A stretch of DNA of 64,000 bases from Paenibacillus cymbidii (GTDB taxonomy: Bacteria; Bacillota; Bacilli; Paenibacillales; NBRC-103111): contig NZ_SHLX01000001.1 in assembly GCF_004764705.1 (NCBI RefSeq), forward strand, positions 728,869-792,868, in the 5' to 3' direction. The notes beneath the pieces are model-generated. The model had not been told where the DNA came from. It worked only from the letters and a program-made list of their open reading frames with translations, and searched no databases. Each line of letters begins with the position of its first letter. Position 1 is the stretch's first letter. Of this stretch, positions 18,388 through 27,167 are shown piece after piece. A program made the position numbers and the translations under genes.

Positions 18388-19422
18388 TCAGCCGGAGCGG
18401 CGGACGATCAATCGGGCGGATAAAATGATTTTTTCGCTTACGCTGCCGGGGTTGCTCCGTTTGCGTTCAAGCGCTTCGATCGCCCGCCGGCCGAGCGCTT
18501 CCTTCGCCAGCGCCACGGTCGTCAGCGGCGGTTCGGCTCCGGCGGCAGCGGTAATGTTGTCGATGCCGACCACGCGGCAAGACCCGGGAACGCGAATGCC
18601 GCGAGCGGCAAGCAGCGGCAGCAGCTTCAGCGCAATTTGATCGTTGGCGCACAGGATGCCGTCCGGTTCGTCACCCGGCGCGATGCCGTCCAGCCGCTTG
18701 GCCAGTTGCGTCTCCCAAGCGGCGGGAGGGCCGCCGTACGCGATCGTCCACTTCGTCAGCCGGGCCGCTTCCTCCGGTCGCTTCGCCCGCCACTCGTCCG
18801 CCGCCAGCCGGCAGCCCCACCAGCGCTCCTTGAAGCTGACGGCAAAGCTGTCCCTCCCGATCAACACGATCCTCCTGCACCCGGCAGTGAGCAAATGGTG
18901 GCATGCGGTGCGCGCCGCTTCCAGATTGGCGTTCAGAATGACGTCCGCTTCGATAAGCGGTTCTTCGTGATCGAGCAGCACCGTCGGCAGCGCCAAGGGG
19001 CGAAGCGCAAGCAAATCGGCGACGGATACGCGCCCGACGACGACGATGCCGCCGGCGGCAAGGGCAACGGGATCGCCCGGTTCGACCATATGCGGCGACC
19101 AGCCGTAGTCGCGGCAAGCGCCGTACAAACCGTCGAGCACACGCTTCCAGAACGTCGGTTCTTCGCGGTGCTCTTTTGCCATGCAGATCAGCAGTGTTTT
19201 GGCGCCGGAACCGGAACCGGCTGCAAGTTTGGCCGGTTCGTCGTCGGCGGGTCGGGCCATTGACTCCGGCGGCAGGCGGTAGCCCAGCGTGCGGGCAAGG
19301 GCAATGATTTGCCGCCGCTTCGTTTCGCTTACGCCGGGCTTGCCCGACAACGCCTGCGATACCGTATATTTGGACACGCCGAGCCTGTCGCCGATGTGCT
19401 GCATCGTAATTTTGCCTGCCAT
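18388..19422 (-). CDS. LacI family transcriptional regulator
   Basis: 344 residues. The N-terminal LacI helix-turn-helix is clear (ITMQHIGDRLGVSKYTVSQALSGKPGVSETKR, residues 5-36), followed by a hinge region. The rest is the periplasmic-binding-like effector domain, with GIVVVGRVSV, ILNANLEAARTACHHLL, RIVLIGRD and the C-terminal GIDNITAAAGAEPPLTTV (the usual '.G.DD.......PPLTT' motif). It diverges from the large glycoside hydrolase gene 146 bp away and is the natural candidate for its repressor, with a sugar as effector. An unusually long linker (ADDEPAKLAAGSGSGAK) follows the HTH. Confidence 0.9.
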   Translation of the reverse strand: MAGKITMQHIGDRLGVSKYTVSQALSGKPGVSETKRRQIIALARTLGYRLPPESMARPADDEPAKLAAGSGSGAKTLLICMAKEHREEPTFWKRVLDGLYGACRDYGWSPHMVEPGDPVALAAGGIVVVGRVSVADLLALRPLALPTVLLDHEEPLIEADVILNANLEAARTACHHLLTAGCRRIVLIGRDSFAVSFKERWWGCRLAADEWRAKRPEEAARLTKWTIAYGGPPAAWETQLAKRLDGIAPGDEPDGILCANDQIALKLLPLLAARGIRVPGSCRVVGIDNITAAAGAEPPLTTVALAKEALGRRAIEALERKRSNPGSVSEKIILSARLIVRRSG

Positions 19423-19454
19423 TGGAATCGCACCTCCGCTGCATCGATTGGCTA

Positions 19455-19483
19455 TTGACTATTCCGGAGCGGAAGCGTAGATT
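19455..19483 (+). promoter_or_regulatory. Putative sigma-A promoter of the GH gene
   Basis: TTGACT (19455-19460), 17 nt, TAGATT (19478-19483), in the LacI-GH divergent region. No clear LacI operator palindrome could be assigned by eye. Confidence 0.55.
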
Positions 19484-19567
19484 ATGGGCGCGATCGGCAC
19501 CTTCGCAACCTAACCAACCTAACAAAATGATACTAAGTCCATTGTTTCCATTCAAGGAGGAATTCAT

Positions 19568-22500
19568 TTGCCAAGCCGTATTGTCGTTTTCTACGATGCC
19601 GATTTTCCATACCCGGGGGAGAGGCCTTCCGCCACGGCGCTGGAGAAGCTGCGCGCCCGCTGCCATGTCGCCGGAGCGGCAGAGCTTGCCGCTGCCCTGG
19701 CCGATGCGGACGTTTATGTGCACCTGCACGGCGCTTATTTTCCGAAGGCGGCCTGGACGGCGGTGCTGGCCCATCTGCGCGGCGGCAAAGGGCTTGTCGT
19801 CATCGGCGGCGCTCCGTTCAAAATCCCCGTCAACGACGTGCAAGGGCAATGGGCGCCCGAACCGGAGCAGACGGCGTATCACCAGCAGCTGCACATTCAC
19901 GAGGCGCTGCCGGTCGATCCCGCGCCAATGGCTTCCCTTTCCGCCAACGCCGACATTCCGTTGATGGCGGAACGCGAAAGCTTGTTCACCGTCGAGCCGA
20001 CGTACGGACTCGTGCTGCATGTCACCCGCACGGAAGACAAACCGGGCGAGCTTGGCTCGGGCGGTCCGATGGACGCGCATATTTATCCGCTGCTGAAGGG
20101 CATCAGCGGCTGCGGCCTGCGCCGCGAAGTTGCGGCTCCTGCCGTGCTGCTGGAGCATACGAAGGGCGATTTTGCCGGCGGACGGTGGGTGCTCGTCAAT
20201 CAGGCGGTGCGCGAGCCGTTCTGGTCGGGCGGCGGGGCGGATGCGCTTGGCGAATGGGCCGACTACGCCGCATCCGGGGTGACGGAGCTGTGGCTGAAGC
20301 CGAACTACGCTTCGTACGAGCCGGGCGAACGGGCGGTGCTGACGCTGCAGGGGCAACGGCTTGGCAGCCGGAAAGAAGAGGTGGCACGATGTCGGCTGCG
20401 CTTGCGCGTGCTGAAAGCGGCAAGCTCGGCGGCGGCAAGCGAAACGCCGGAGCCGGGAGACGGCAGCGGCTTCGCGCCGGTGTGGGAGACGGAGCGGGAA
20501 TGCGAAGTCGGCGCCGTGCTGACGCAGCTGCGCGTGCCGGTTCCGGTGACGCTGGAGGCCGGATTTTATATTGCGGAATGCGAGGTGCTGTCTGCGGCGG
20601 ACGGGGAACGGCGCGTGCTGCGCCAAGGCTTCTGGGGCTTCGATGACGAACTGTTGCGGCAAGGCGATAGGCTCTCTTGCGGGCGCGACTACTTCGTGCG
20701 CGGCGGACAGCCGGTGCCGATCGTCGGCATGACTTACATGACGAGCGACGTGGCGCGCAAGTTTCTGTTTCTGCCGAACGCCGCCGTCTGGGACCGCGAC
20801 ATGGCGCAGATGAAGCGGGCGGGCATCAATCTGATTCGCACCGGCATTTGGACAGCCTGGCGGCAGGTGATGTTCGTCGACGGCCATGTTTCGGAGGAGG
20901 CGCTGCGGGCGATCGACGCCTTCATTCTGACGGCCAAACGTTATGAACTGGAAGTGACGTTCAATTTCTTCGCTTTTACGCCGGAAGGTTGGGAAGGCGT
21001 CAACCCGTATCTCGACCCGCGCAGCGTCGAAGCGCAGAAACGGTTCATCGCCTCGGTCGCGGGACGCCACGCGCAGACGACAAACGTGCATTGGGACTTG
21101 ATCAACGAACCGTCGATGTTCGATCCGAAGCGGATTTTCAGCGGGCCGCGCACGAGCGGCGACCGGTTCGAGTTGGCGGCGTTCGTTGCGTGGCTGCAGG
21201 ATCGCCACGGCACGATCGAAGCGCTGCAGGCGAAGTGGAACATGACGCCGGACGAACTGCCGGCGTTTGCCGCCGTGCGGCTGCCGGAGCCGAAGGACGT
21301 GCCGTTCCGGACGACGGAAGGGTTGGCCAAACGAGGCGGGCCGTGGCTCGACTACACGCTGTTTACGATGGCGATGCACAACCGCTGGGCGTCGCAGCTC
21401 GTGGGTGCGCTTCGTTCGATTCAGCCGAAGCAGCTGGTGACGGTCGGCCAGGACGAAGGGCTCGGCGGGCAACGGCCGTCGCCGTTCTTCTATGCGGAAG
21501 CGGTCGACTACACGACGGTGCATACGTGGTGGAACATGGACGACCTCGTCTGGGACGGCGTGTTCGGCAAAGAGGCAGGGAAGCCGAATTTGATCCAGGA
21601 GACGGGCATCATGTACGTCGAAACGCCCGACGGCCGGGCCAAACGAAGCGAAGCGGAGCTGCGCAGCATTCTCGAGCGCAAGTATGCGTACGCGTTTGCG
21701 ACCGGCGGCGCCGGGGCGGTGCAGTGGATCTGGAACACGAATTTCTATATGAACAACGTAAACGAATCGAACATCGGGGCGCTGCGTGCGGACGGGAGCG
21801 AAAAGCCGGAGGCAAACGTGTCCTACGATTACGGCTCGTTCATGAAGGCGGCGGCGCCGTTGTTCCGCGAGCGGGTGTTGGAGGACGTGGCTGTCGTGTT
21901 CCCTTACGCCAACGATTTCTCCAGCCGGCCGCTTGCCTATGAAGCGACGACGGCCGCCGTCCGCACGCTGGCGTACGAAATGAACGTGCATCCGCGCGGC
22001 GTCGGCGAATACCAGCTGGATGCGCTCGATGCCGCGCCGCCGAAGCTGATCGTGGTGCCGAGCCCGCACAATTTCAGCGACGCCGCGCTGAACCGGCTGC
22101 TGGCGCACATCGAATCGTCCGGCGGCACGCTGCTGCTGACCGGCCCGGTCGGGCTCGACGAATACTGGCGTCCTGCAGCGCGACTTGTTCCTTTGCTGCG
22201 CACGGGCGAAGTCGTCAACCTGCTGCGCGAGGAAGCGCTCGAACTGAACGGCGCCGTGCTGCCGTTGTCGTTCGGCGGCTCCCGCATCGCCGACAGCGCG
22301 AAGCAGCTGGCCGGCGGCACGGCGGGCGGACGGTCCGCGCTAGTTGAAGCGGAGGTCGGCCGAGGCCGTATCCTGTGGTGCCCGCTGCCGCTGGAGCTGA
22401 ACCGGCGCACCGCCACGACTGCGGCCGTTTATCGCCATGCGCTTGCGCTTGCCGGCGCAACGACCGAGCTGGAATGGCTCGCGGGCGGGGAACTGCCTGG

Positions 22501-22717
22501 TTTGTACGGCCGCAAGCTGACTTTTGCCGAAGGGGCGCTGTTCGTTTTTGTGTCGGAAAGCGGGTTCGCCGCCGAGGTTAAGGTGAAGGACCGGGCCACC
22601 GGCAAAACGTACGCTTTTACGGTGGAGAGCGAACGTTCCGTGTTGTTTGCCGCCGGCCGGCAAGGCGAGCTGCTTGCGGTTTATCGTCCGGATGAGGTCG
22701 ACGTGGAGGTGGGATAA
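19568..22717 (+). CDS. Large glycoside hydrolase, clan GH-A-like (beta-galactosidase type)
   Basis: 1049 residues with a TTG start preceded by AAGGAGG (19554-19560). No signal peptide, so it acts in the cytoplasm on imported oligosaccharides. Residues 1-380 hold an N-terminal beta-rich region. From about 390 a TIM barrel follows (VRGGQPVPIVGMTYMTSD, AGINLIRTGIWTAW). WDLINEPSMF places the acid/base Glu near residue 514, and PNLIQETGIMYVE places the likely nucleophile Glu near 678. Then comes a GATase-like trimerisation-type domain (VVFPYANDFSSRPLAYEATT, LIVVPSPHNFSDAALNRLL) as in GH42 enzymes, and a small C-terminal beta domain. The exact family is uncertain. Probably controlled by the divergent LacI protein. 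Confidence 0.8.
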   Translation: MPSRIVVFYDADFPYPGERPSATALEKLRARCHVAGAAELAAALADADVYVHLHGAYFPKAAWTAVLAHLRGGKGLVVIGGAPFKIPVNDVQGQWAPEPEQTAYHQQLHIHEALPVDPAPMASLSANADIPLMAERESLFTVEPTYGLVLHVTRTEDKPGELGSGGPMDAHIYPLLKGISGCGLRREVAAPAVLLEHTKGDFAGGRWVLVNQAVREPFWSGGGADALGEWADYAASGVTELWLKPNYASYEPGERAVLTLQGQRLGSRKEEVARCRLRLRVLKAASSAAASETPEPGDGSGFAPVWETERECEVGAVLTQLRVPVPVTLEAGFYIAECEVLSAADGERRVLRQGFWGFDDELLRQGDRLSCGRDYFVRGGQPVPIVGMTYMTSDVARKFLFLPNAAVWDRDMAQMKRAGINLIRTGIWTAWRQVMFVDGHVSEEALRAIDAFILTAKRYELEVTFNFFAFTPEGWEGVNPYLDPRSVEAQKRFIASVAGRHAQTTNVHWDLINEPSMFDPKRIFSGPRTSGDRFELAAFVAWLQDRHGTIEALQAKWNMTPDELPAFAAVRLPEPKDVPFRTTEGLAKRGGPWLDYTLFTMAMHNRWASQLVGALRSIQPKQLVTVGQDEGLGGQRPSPFFYAEAVDYTTVHTWWNMDDLVWDGVFGKEAGKPNLIQETGIMYVETPDGRAKRSEAELRSILERKYAYAFATGGAGAVQWIWNTNFYMNNVNESNIGALRADGSEKPEANVSYDYGSFMKAAAPLFRERVLEDVAVVFPYANDFSSRPLAYEATTAAVRTLAYEMNVHPRGVGEYQLDALDAAPPKLIVVPSPHNFSDAALNRLLAHIESSGGTLLLTGPVGLDEYWRPAARLVPLLRTGEVVNLLREEALELNGAVLPLSFGGSRIADSAKQLAGGTAGGRSALVEAEVGRGRILWCPLPLELNRRTATTAAVYRHALALAGATTELEWLAGGELPGLYGRKLTFAEGALFVFVSESGFAAEVKVKDRATGKTYAFTVESERSVLFAAGRQGELLAVYRPDEVDVEVG

Positions 22718-23424
22718 CGCCGGCGGAGTCATTTCCCGCCGTTTATTTCCCGGGGAAGCGCAGGATGCGACAGAAAATGCCGCAACGCCCGGCACGGACG
22801 TTGCGGAATCGCCGATTTTCGACACGGAAGGGTAAGCGCTTGATCTACATGTCACTGGTTGATTCGCTCCGTGGAAGGGGCGGGGCGACAAAATAAGCTG
22901 CTCACGAAGCGGACCGGGCTTCATTTGGGAATGTTTCTGCCTATGCGAGCCGATGAGGTGTTTGGGCCAGGCAGTCGAAGCCATTTCGTTTCCTGCACAG
23001 AAGTAAACAACAAGTGAATCTCCAAACGACTGTCATGAAGTAGGCAGAGTACGCTATCACAGCTGTAATTTAGATGAAATAAGCCGGAAAAACCGGCTTA
23101 TTCGCTGCCGCGGTCCGGATCGGAGCAAAAAAGAGGCTGGACAGTTTTCACTTGAGCGAACACAAAAGAGATTAATGGCTACCCAAGTGGCTGAATAAAT
23201 TTTCGAATATAACCTACGGCTTTGGTGCGGACGTTGCTTATCTGTATGATTTTTCGACCATATGCGGCTCTCTGTACTTTCCCGAAGGTATACACCGTTA
23301 ATCGACTGCTCCAAAAACCGGCTTGTCTCTCCGCCGCCTGCTCGCTGCCCGCCGCCGCCGAGGGCTTGTCTCCGCTTCATTCGCCATAGTAGTATGGGGA
23401 GAAGAAAGCGAAGGGGGATCAGCG
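22718..23424. other. Intergenic region, 707 bp, one hairpin
   Basis: No convincing gene on either strand; the open frames here have no ribosome binding site and no recognisable protein. The only clear structure is a perfect hairpin, AATAAGCCGG (23078-23087) and CCGGCTTATT (23093-23102). It is the same type as those in the repeats at 36218-36460. Confidence 0.6.
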
Positions 23425-24459
23425 ATGAACTTGTGGGGACGGGAATGGAGCAAACGCGATTTGCTGGCGTATACCGGGGACATGCAGCAGCTGCTCGGCA
23501 TCAAGGCGCTGGAAATGACGGACGGCGCGGAGCGGGGCAACCGGCTGCTTGACGTGCGCTGCGGCGATTTGCGCTTTTCGGTCAGTCCGGACCGGTGCAT
23601 GGACATTTCCTATCTGGAGTATAAAGGGATTCCGCTTGCGTGGCGTTCGGCCGTTGGCGACGCGGCGCCGGCGTACTATTCGCCGAAGGATCAGGATTGG
23701 CTGCGCAATTATCCCGGCGGCCTGTTCGTTACCGGCGGGCTGACGCAGTTCGGCGACCCGAACACGGACGAAGATCAGGAGCTGGGGCTGCACGGCCGCG
23801 CCTCGAATTTGCCGGCGTCGGACGTGAATACGCGGCAATACTGGGAAGGCGACGAATACGTGCTGGAAGCGGCGGGCACGATCCGCGAAACGGCGGTTTA
23901 CGGCGAGAAGCTGCGGCTCGACCGGACGATTCGCGCTTATGGCGGCCGCGGCGAGCTGCATATTTTCGATACGGTGACGAACGAAGGCTTCGACGCTGTG
24001 CCGCATATGATGCTGTATCATTTTAACTTCGGCTTCCCGCTGGTTGCGCCCGAATCGTTCGTTCGCTGGAGCGAAGCCGGGGACGAAGAAGTGTTCATGG
24101 ACGACATGGGACGCGGGTTGACCGATCGCGACCGGTTCTACCCTGCGCATCCGGCAAACAAGGATGAAGTGTTCTACCATTATGCCGGCAAGGAACAGCC
24201 TTACGCTTACTGCGAAATCGTCAATCCCGGCATGAACCTGAGCGCGCGCGTGTCGTTCCGTTCGGCGGAGCTGCCGCATCTGTACCAATGGAAAATGCTC
24301 AAAAGCGGCATGTACGTGTTCGGCGTCGAACCGGCCAATTGCCGCGGCATGAAAGGGCGGGCGGATGCCCGCAATTACGATTTGCCGCTGCTGGCACACG
24401 GCGAGAGCGTTTCCTACCATGTCACGTTTTCCGCTCGGGAAGCGGCGTCGCAAGTGTAA
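23425..24459 (+). CDS. Aldose 1-epimerase-like protein (DUF4432 family)
   Basis: 344 residues, cytosolic. DUF4432 proteins share the galactose mutarotase beta-sandwich and are found in sugar-use loci. The N-terminal MDISYLEYKGIPLAW, then FVTGGLTQFGDPN, ELGLHGRASNLPA (conserved His), VPHMMLYHFNFGFPL (conserved His) and a late VFGVEPANCRG match the family. Probably interconverts sugar anomers or epimers produced by the upstream hydrolase. The ATG at 23425 follows AAGGGGGATC. The FAD monooxygenase starts 27 nt after its stop. Confidence 0.8.
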   Translation: MNLWGREWSKRDLLAYTGDMQQLLGIKALEMTDGAERGNRLLDVRCGDLRFSVSPDRCMDISYLEYKGIPLAWRSAVGDAAPAYYSPKDQDWLRNYPGGLFVTGGLTQFGDPNTDEDQELGLHGRASNLPASDVNTRQYWEGDEYVLEAAGTIRETAVYGEKLRLDRTIRAYGGRGELHIFDTVTNEGFDAVPHMMLYHFNFGFPLVAPESFVRWSEAGDEEVFMDDMGRGLTDRDRFYPAHPANKDEVFYHYAGKEQPYAYCEIVNPGMNLSARVSFRSAELPHLYQWKMLKSGMYVFGVEPANCRGMKGRADARNYDLPLLAHGESVSYHVTFSAREAASQV

Positions 24460-24486
24460 AAACCCGGTACGGAAAAGAGGGCGGCG

Positions 24487-25647
24487 ATGAAAGTTATCGT
24501 TATTGGCGCAGGAATAGGCGGCTTGAGCGCAGCGATTGCTTTGCGTGCGGTCGGGATGGATGCCGTCGTTTACGAAAGCAAACCGGAAATTCGTTTCCAG
24601 GGAGCCGGACTCGGCATCGGCGCCAATGCGGTGATGGCGCTGCATGCGCTTGGTCTGGGAGATGCGGTGCTGTCTATTGGCAAACAGATGAAGGAAGTTC
24701 GCTTCGTTGCGGAAAGCGGCAAGCTGCTGCGCCGGGTGAAACCGGAGGGGGCAGGCCGAACGAACGAGCCGGACCAAGTGATCGTACACCGGGGAGATTT
24801 GCTGCAGCTGTTATTGCAAGCGATCGGGCCGTCCGGCCGGATTGTCACCGGCAAAACCTGCCTTCATGTCGAGCAGAATGGCGACGGTGTAAAAGCGGGA
24901 TTCGACGACGGAACGTCGGACGAAGGCGATTTGCTGGTGGCGGCCGACGGCATCCGTTCGGCGGTGCGTGCGGCGATTCTGCCGGACGTTCAGCCGCGGT
25001 ATGCGGGGTATACTTGCTGGCGGGCGGTTGTACAGGCGGACGCGTCGCTGGCGTACGACCCGGAGCTGTTTATGGAAGTGCTCGGTTGTTCCGGTCGATT
25101 CGGCATCGCGCCGATGACCGGCCGGTCCATCTATTGGTTCGCCTGCGTCAATGCCGCGGCGGGCGACCCGGCCATGAACGCCGCAACGGCGGCCGATCTG
25201 GAACATCGGTTCGCCGCTTACCCGGAGCCGGTTCCGCAGTTGCTCGCCGCCTCGCACAACACCCGTCTCCTGCATCACGATATCGAGTATATTTCTCCGC
25301 TCTCGCGGTTCAGCTATGGCCGGGTCGTCTTGCTCGGCGATGCGGCGCATGCGACAACGCCGAATATGGCGCAAGGAGCGGGACAGGCGCTCGAGGATGC
25401 CGTTGTGCTTGCCATGCGGCTGAAGCGGGCGGCCAATTGGCGGGATGCGCTTGTTGCCTACGACCTTGATCGCGTTCGCCGGACGGGACGGATCACCCGT
25501 CTTTCGGGCCGCATCGGACGTGTGCTGCAGCTGCAGGGACGATGGCCCGCTGCCATTCGCAACACTTTGCTTCCGCTGCTGCCGCAGGCGGCAATGGCGC
25601 GTCAGATGGACTTTCTGTATCGCGTCAAGCTGGATAAACTGGTGTAA
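24487..25647 (+). CDS. FAD-dependent monooxygenase (salicylate hydroxylase-like)
   Basis: 386 residues. Flavoprotein of the PHBH fold. The dinucleotide-binding GAGIGGLSAAIAL starts at residue 7, and VVAADG-type sequence (LLVAADGIRSAVR) marks the middle DG motif. RVVLLGDAAHATTPNMAQGA is the GD motif, followed by GQALEDAVVLA. It would use NAD(P)H and O2 to hydroxylate a small substrate. The substrate cannot be deduced and no aromatic catabolic genes are nearby. It may be cotranscribed with the epimerase-like gene. It converges on the alkyltransferase-like gene with only 37 nt between. Confidence 0.85.
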   Translation: MKVIVIGAGIGGLSAAIALRAVGMDAVVYESKPEIRFQGAGLGIGANAVMALHALGLGDAVLSIGKQMKEVRFVAESGKLLRRVKPEGAGRTNEPDQVIVHRGDLLQLLLQAIGPSGRIVTGKTCLHVEQNGDGVKAGFDDGTSDEGDLLVAADGIRSAVRAAILPDVQPRYAGYTCWRAVVQADASLAYDPELFMEVLGCSGRFGIAPMTGRSIYWFACVNAAAGDPAMNAATAADLEHRFAAYPEPVPQLLAASHNTRLLHHDIEYISPLSRFSYGRVVLLGDAAHATTPNMAQGAGQALEDAVVLAMRLKRAANWRDALVAYDLDRVRRTGRITRLSGRIGRVLQLQGRWPAAIRNTLLPLLPQAAMARQMDFLYRVKLDKLV

Positions 25648-25684
25648 AGAACCGGAAACAGGCGGGGAGGTTGTGGATGGAAAG

Positions 25685-26008
25685 TTAAATCGGCGATTCG
25701 GGCGGCGGCCAATATTGATAAACGGCAAGGTCGATCTCGCCCCTGGCCGACACTTTGACGCCTTCCGCTTCCAGATGCTCGATTTGCCGCATCATCGATT
25801 CTCCGTCGCGTTCCCCGATTTTGCCGTGCGCGTTCAGCACGCGGTGCCAGGGCAGCCCGTGCGAGCGGCTCATCGCATGCAGGACCCGCACTACTTGCCT
25901 GGCGGCGCGCCGGCTGCCCGCAAGCTCGGCAATTTGGCCGTACGTCATCACTTTGCCGGCGGGGATCGCACGAATGATGGCGATCACTTCCTCCGTAAAC
26001 GGCTGCAT
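25685..26008 (-). CDS. Alkyltransferase-like protein (MGMT/Ada C-terminal fold, no active Cys)
   Basis: 107 residues. Resembles the DNA-binding domain of O6-alkylguanine-DNA alkyltransferase: FTEEVIAIIRAIPAGKVMTYGQIAELAGSRRAARQVVRVL then LPWHRVLNAHGKI. The reactive Cys of the PCHR motif is Trp here (PWHR), so it should bind O6-alkylguanine without removing the alkyl group and flag it for nucleotide excision repair, as ATL proteins do. The start at 26008 follows GGAGGAGGAAAG; an upstream in-frame ATG at 26071 has no good site. It is the last gene of a minus-strand run after the VOC gene. Confidence 0.85.
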   Translation of the reverse strand: MQPFTEEVIAIIRAIPAGKVMTYGQIAELAGSRRAARQVVRVLHAMSRSHGLPWHRVLNAHGKIGERDGESMMRQIEHLEAEGVKVSARGEIDLAVYQYWPPPESPI

Positions 26009-26080
26009 CCACTTTCCTCCTCCGATTTCCGCGGCACATACGCCGGTTTTCGCCAGGTCGTTATCCGGCATGAGCCAATC

Positions 26081-26121
26081 CGGCCGGCCAAACGCTTCTC
26101 GAGAAGCCGCCCGGCCGGCCG
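26081..26121. other. Strong hairpin between two minus-strand genes
   Basis: CGGCCGGCC (26081-26089) pairs with GGCCGGCCG (26113-26121), and the inner GCTTCTCGAGAAGC (26094-26107) is a perfect 14-bp palindrome. No T tract on either strand, so it is more likely an mRNA-stabilising or processing hairpin than a terminator. Confidence 0.5.
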
Positions 26122-26145
26122 TTCGTTGCCTCGTAAAAATAAGCG

Positions 26146-27075
26146 CTATTCTCCCTGATACGCACGCTGCAGGGCGGCGATATCAAACTTCTTCATCTTC
26201 ATGAACGCCTTTGTGACCCGTTCGAGCTGCTCCGGCGTGCCATGTGCCATCATGTCGTCCATGACGGCGGGGGAAATTTGCCAGGAGACGCCGAATTTGT
26301 CCTTCAGCCAGCCGCACTGCTCCGCTTCCGGGTAGTGGGAAAGGCCCGACCAGTAATGGTCGATCTCCTCTTGCGTGTCGCAAACAACAAGCAGCGAAAC
26401 CGCCTCGTTGAATTGAAAGTTGTGCTCGTGCGCGCTGTCCATCGCAACGATCCACGTATGCTCCAGCTTGAAGTCGGTGAACATCACCGTACCTTCCCGG
26501 TCCGGCTCTTGGCCGGGTCCGTAACGGAGGAGCGGGCCGGCTGCTGTGTTGCGGAACAGAGACAAATAGTGGTTGCGCGCTTCCTCGGCTCTGCCGCAGT
26601 TGTCGCCTGCGAACAGCAGGCTGGGAATGATCGCCGGCCGCGACTCGCCGTCCGGATTCGTCAGCATAAGCTGCCAGGAGACGCCGAATTTGTCCTGAAT
26701 CCAGCCATATCGTTCGCTGAACGGGTAGCGGTCAAGCGGCATCAGCGCGGTGCCGCCGTCGGACAGCTTGTCCCAGGCAGCGTCAAGCTTGGCGCTTGCG
26801 TCCGCTTCCCGCGACGGATCGAAATTGACGATGAACGAAATCGCCGGATTGATCCGGAAGTAAGGCCCGGCCGAGATGGCCATAAACGGCTGGTCCCGGA
26901 CGAGGAACGACACGAGATCGCAATCGCCCGAAGGGGTATTGCCGAGCACCGTTTGGCTGGTAATGCGGGATTGCGGAAACACGGCGCAATAAAACGCCGC
27001 CGCTTCTTTCGCTTCCTTGTCGAACCAGAGGTGCGGCACGATTCGCGGCATAGATCCGTTCGCCGAGTTGATCAT
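26146..27075 (-). CDS. Tandem VOC (PhnB/3-demethylubiquinone methyltransferase-like) protein
   Basis: 309 residues made of two vicinal-oxygen-chelate modules of the PhnB/DUF1338-like kind. Module 1 (residues ~8-150) has RIVPHLWFDKEAKEAAAFYC, QPFMAISAGPYF, ISFIVNF and a closing ERYGWIQDKFGVSWQLML. Module 2 (~155-300) repeats the plan with IIPSLLFAGDNCGRAEEARN, a VSLLVVCDTQEEID strand and CGWLKDKFGVSWQISP. Family members are annotated as 3-demethylubiquinone methyltransferase-like but mostly lack known activity. The start at 27075 has AAGGAGGTCAATTA. It sits between the sulfatase and the ATL gene on the same strand. Confidence 0.85.
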   Translation of the reverse strand: MINSANGSMPRIVPHLWFDKEAKEAAAFYCAVFPQSRITSQTVLGNTPSGDCDLVSFLVRDQPFMAISAGPYFRINPAISFIVNFDPSREADASAKLDAAWDKLSDGGTALMPLDRYPFSERYGWIQDKFGVSWQLMLTNPDGESRPAIIPSLLFAGDNCGRAEEARNHYLSLFRNTAAGPLLRYGPGQEPDREGTVMFTDFKLEHTWIVAMDSAHEHNFQFNEAVSLLVVCDTQEEIDHYWSGLSHYPEAEQCGWLKDKFGVSWQISPAVMDDMMAHGTPEQLERVTKAFMKMKKFDIAALQRAYQGE

Positions 27076-27167
27076 TAATTGACCTCCTTCTTGAGAGTGG
27101 ATGAAAAGCTGCGGAATATGCTGCCATTTTACCATTTTTGCCCCAACGAAGCCAAACCCCGCTTTAA

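Noticed and set aside
18671..22108. Very long open frame on the minus strand (over 1100 codons)
   Set aside because: It is antisense to the LacI and glycoside hydrolase region, has no recognisable motif, and is a by-product of high GC at third codon positions. The same holds for long minus-strand frames opposite the P-ATPase (11678-14311) and helicase partner (506-2119).
23057..23380. Minus-strand open frame of about 107 codons in the 707-bp gap
   Set aside because: No ribosome binding site, composition unlike a protein and no recognisable family.
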